Assembly: GCF_965137335.1 (NCBI RefSeq)
Contig: NZ_CBCRZD010000003.1
Length of the DNA stretch: 64,000 nt
Source of the DNA: Empedobacter stercoris
GTDB lineage: Bacteria; Bacteroidota; Bacteroidia; Flavobacteriales; Weeksellaceae
Strand: one strand, 5' to 3'
Within the stretch, counting starts at the first letter, position 1; the number at the start of each line of letters is the position of its first letter. Positions 62,701 through 64,000 of this stretch are shown here, piece after piece. A model generated the notes under the pieces. That model was not told the DNA's origin. It was given only the letters and a program-made list of their open reading frames with translations, and ran no database searches. A program made the translations under genes and the position numbers.

Positions 62701-63179
62701 AGGCAATGGCAATCGGTGAAGCAACAGCCAATACATACATGGGTGCGACACGAGCACTTAAAGACTATCCTGCACCTTACTCGTACATTATGGCAGGTAC
62801 AACAATAGCAAGTGGTCTTATGTCTGTGGCTAAGATTGTCGGAATAGGTAAAGCAGTCGGAGGAGCAAATGTTGGGGCTGGTTACACTGGTGATGGGTCA
62901 GCTTATAGTCGTAGTGGTTACATCCCAGTTCACAATGGTGAAGTTGTCTTCTCTCAAGCTGATGTTAGAAGTCTTGGAGGTGTAAGTAATGTTGAAAGTA
63001 TGAGACCGACAAGTAATAGTTTTAACCAAACCTCAGTAATGGGTGATACTTCTCAACTTTATAGTATAGTTGCAAATGCTGTTAAAGATGGTTCTTTTGC
63101 TGGAACAAGCAAAGGGACTGAACAAGGACAAGTAAGAGCAAGTACAAACAGACAAATACAAAAGATAACGACTTTTTAA
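59781..63179 (+). CDS. phage tail tape-measure protein
   Basis: A 1132-residue protein setting tail length. Residues 1-230 are long coiled coil with heptads (QKLAEITRKISELSTQL, QEQNLMTQNQL). A hydrophobic stretch SAIAFVATPIGTVISAVAGIAVATKALF lies at about 254-285, others near 560-590. Residues 690-960 are again Lys/Glu/Gln coiled coil, and the end carries Gly/Ser-rich PVHNGEVVFSQADVR. The domain layout is that of TP901-type tape measures; it predicts a long tail (siphovirus- or myovirus-like). Confidence 0.9.
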   Translation: MADRINLGSFSFDSAQVEQKLAEITRKISELSTQLTKAQNDLRATTREYLNHKQALDQLGTSIGVNTRQYRDFQRTLVTLSGNVAEQRNRVRELNASQEQNLMTQNQLTAVLNDLRQASDIVSNGYSTQSRNIEQLTNDHRLLTEMLEHERSVNGELSASVSRLENDLVQNASAQDRLRNETSSTNNEISEQTQEVNQNSQAVRQNESRLESLANTSNDVSENVGGVGEAFSMLLNGNIAGGLQALRVAFTQLTTSAIAFVATPIGTVISAVAGIAVATKALFDYNREMSQATNITRQFTGLAGQDLENFTVKVKTFAEQTGSDLKEVTRTVNSVAQAFGLSYEEAFNKVQSGFIRVGASAEDFFDNTDEYGAQFQKAGYSADEFFAILESGAQNGIYKDKLVDSIKEVDLRLKDLSKAGREALEGAFGKSFSDTLVKGVESGAISTKKALELISAETKKVGVSQGQMQKISADVFGAMGEDSAGFVKVLSAVEDGLSKSQDGLTELQQKQKESQDAQIEFNQTFADLFNMTDTGWDGMMAGIKTVFFNGLTKAIKVVIDLANGFVETYNNSLFLRAVIGGIGSAISTNVTVTLSALKLFWNGLKTTGKLISSILTFDMNGVKSALSEGWTGAVNIVKDGTNTVLSDINKTIESVKNGKLNKLELSSSITGGGDVVNTKNGTDKTSSNDAGKKKLIDSNKELKAKQKLAEEAEKAYQQELENRIKLLEQKQQLTAEYASNELSNKIKNSQSLIDEDKRLNQELINQEKARLEQVTEMKKQQAKTDLDAKLSTIQAEEDAEKRRLQNLVDTGKLTQDQMTSSMDAFNEVLKEKRAIANQEYKQKEVEFIYELDEAKKATQAQIDEQDLADKQLAQELEHEAKLLEIESNAWFNYDAEKAVLDQVNEAKKADLDEQYKQGLISESNYVQAKANLEKQYQQDTKALQFANNQEKAQNLADSFGAAKGLFKENTVAYKAMAIGEATANTYMGATRALKDYPAPYSYIMAGTTIASGLMSVAKIVGIGKAVGGANVGAGYTGDGSAYSRSGYIPVHNGEVVFSQADVRSLGGVSNVESMRPTSNSFNQTSVMGDTSQLYSIVANAVKDGSFAGTSKGTEQGQVRASTNRQIQKITTF

Positions 63180-63235
63180 TGTATATTTGTAATGTTCATT
63201 TGTCTCAGTAACAATAGAACGTTTTTTATTACAAC

Positions 63236-63275
63236 AAAAAACCACCTCATTAATTTGGGGTGGTTTTGTTATTTT
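63236..63275. terminator. bidirectional terminator after the tape measure
   Basis: AAAACCACC pairs with GGTGGTTTT, with A and T runs around it. It can also end the minus-strand gene at 63250. Confidence 0.75.
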
Positions 63276-63561
63276 CATTATGATTAATTATAAACTCAAT
63301 AAAATCTAAATCTAATTTTTGTCTATCTTTAATAGTAATAATATTATAACCAACAATATTGTTTTTCAATTTTTTGTCACTCCAATAAATTTCTAATTGT
63401 TTTTCTATAATAGAATTATATTCCACTAAATTTCTACTCTCTAACTCAAGTATTTTTTTATGATCAATAATTTGGTTAGACTTAGAAATATTTTTTTTAT
63501 TCATTTCTAAATAGTTTTTATATTCATTTATTACGAATAATAAAAAATCTTGTACATCCAT
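63250..63561 (-). CDS. opposite-strand accessory (moron-like) protein of unknown function
   Basis: The 103-residue, Asn/Lys/Ile-rich, very AT-rich gene is on the strand opposite to all flanking phage genes. It has its own TAnnTTTG box (63576-63583 on the minus strand, 14 bases before the start) and shares a terminator with the tape-measure gene. That is the layout of a moron, expressed from the lysogen. No family, signal peptide or membrane segment is seen. Confidence 0.65.
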   Translation of the reverse strand: MDVQDFLLFVINEYKNYLEMNKKNISKSNQIIDHKKILELESRNLVEYNSIIEKQLEIYWSDKKLKNNIVGYNIITIKDRQKLDLDFIEFIINHNENNKTTPN

Positions 63562-63575
63562 ATTTGTAATTTTAA

Positions 63576-63583
63576 CAAAGATA
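63576..63583 (-). promoter_or_regulatory. TAnnTTTG box of the moron-like gene
   Basis: Reads TATCTTTG on the minus strand, the host type, unlike the ACTATTTAT boxes in front of the neighbouring phage genes. Confidence 0.5.
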
Positions 63584-63620
63584 ATAATTTATCCCTTAAC
63601 ACTTCTTTACAATAACCTCA

Positions 63621-63629
63621 ACTATTTAT
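63621..63629 (+). promoter_or_regulatory. ACTATTTAT box before the zinc-ribbon gene
   Basis: It ends 12 bases before the start at 63642, and follows directly an ACCTCA word (63615-63620). Confidence 0.4.
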
Positions 63630-63641
63630 ATATAAAATAGT

Positions 63642-63941
63642 ATGAACTACTCAAAGGCTCTCAAAAGTCTATTACAGAAAGCTAAAAACCTTAACCCAGT
63701 TGCTCTTATTGACGGTGTGGAAAATTTCAATAACCCAGTTGAAGAAATTGAAGAACTGGCTTCAATAAGAACACAAACTTGTATTAAATGTCCTTACTTC
63801 CAAGACGAAGAAATAAAGATGCTTCAAGTTGAAGACACAAGACAACCTCAACTATCAAATAAGAAGTGCGGTGAATGCGGTTGTATATTAAGTTATAAGA
63901 CTCGTCAACTCATTGATAAGTGTTCAAAGTGGGTTGATTAA
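63642..63941 (+). CDS. phage zinc-ribbon-like protein
   Basis: A 99-residue protein whose C-terminal half has cysteines C47-x2-C50, C76-x2-C79 (CGECGC) and C94, a pattern for one bound zinc. Small proteins of this design occur in tail and head modules of Bacteroidetes phages. The N-terminal half is helical. No name is assigned. Confidence 0.6.
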   Translation: MNYSKALKSLLQKAKNLNPVALIDGVENFNNPVEEIEELASIRTQTCIKCPYFQDEEIKMLQVEDTRQPQLSNKKCGECGCILSYKTRQLIDKCSKWVD

Positions 63942-63979
63942 ACTTTTTTTAAAAATACTTTACAAATTCACTAATTACT

Positions 63980-63988
63980 ACTATTTAT
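63980..63988 (+). promoter_or_regulatory. ACTATTTAT box at the window edge
   Basis: The sixth copy, 8 bases before an ATG at 63997-63999 that is cut by the end of the window. Confidence 0.4.
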
Positions 63989-64000
63989 ATCTATATATGT

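Larger units (their letters stand above)
46645..63999 (+). mobile_element. integrated phage or phage-like element (left part; right end outside the window)
   Basis: From the end of the nucleoside phosphorylase gene, the gene content turns fully to phage type: integrase, excisionase-like gene, repeat-rich control region, early genes, terminase, tail proteins and a tape-measure protein. The attachment site is probably between 46645 and 46832, since integrases normally sit next to one att site. The attR copy and the true end lie beyond 64,000, so neither can be confirmed here. No tRNA gene is at the junction. Confidence 0.88.

Noticed and set aside
50395..63179. Reassignment of TAA and TAG to a sense codon in the phage.
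   Set aside because: Nearly all element genes end at TAA exactly where the next gene begins or overlaps, so TAA must still stop translation. Both TAA and TAG would need to be recoded at once.

Overview
The window is AT-rich (about two thirds A+T by eye). Its gene content, the SusC/TonB-type outer-membrane proteins, Bacteroidetes-only families (DUF4286, DUF4876, DUF6850, OstA-like) and repeated TAnnTTTG promoter boxes point to a member of the Flavobacteriales, probably Weeksellaceae (Empedobacter/Chryseobacterium-like). The genus is an inference and was not tested by any search.

Positions 1-46,650 are ordinary chromosome. They hold housekeeping genes: ffh, map, a pcrA/uvrD-type helicase, a Fur-family regulator, trmD, hemB, hemL, ligA, miaA, an eIF1-like factor and a nucleoside phosphorylase. 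Envelope genes include an OstA-like protein, lipoproteins, an AGCS symporter and a TonB receptor/DUF4876/DUF6850 trio that looks like one uptake operon. A poorly known accessory patch (23.2-27.0 kb) has a WYL protein, two unknown genes and a possible nuclease. Between 13.9 and 14.5 kb lies a decayed oxidoreductase joined to a small lipoprotein whose tail repeats the 3' end of trmD. A candidate small RNA sits at about 39.98-40.12 kb. Most host genes end in clear hairpin terminators.

From about 46.65 kb to the end of the window is the left part of an integrated phage or phage-like element. It has a tyrosine integrase and a convergent excisionase-like gene, then 1.6 kb without genes. That gap is filled with short GC-rich palindromes, three tandem repeats of about 200 bp and a cluster of CTTAAG palindromes. 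Next come small early genes, a possible replication protein, an HNH nuclease, terminase small and large subunits, a run of tail-type proteins and a 1132-residue tape-measure protein. Portal and capsid genes are not seen between terminase and tape measure; they may lie beyond 64,000. Two tail-region genes (and possibly one early gene) are cut by in-frame stop codons.

The element carries its own sequence signals: an ACTATTTAT box in front of six transcription units, a duplicated operator-like block of about 67 bp, and a strongly strand-biased ACCTCA/ACCTCATCA word present about 27 times on the + strand of 13.5 kb regardless of reading frame. These, with the repeat-rich control region, are the best candidates for something undescribed.
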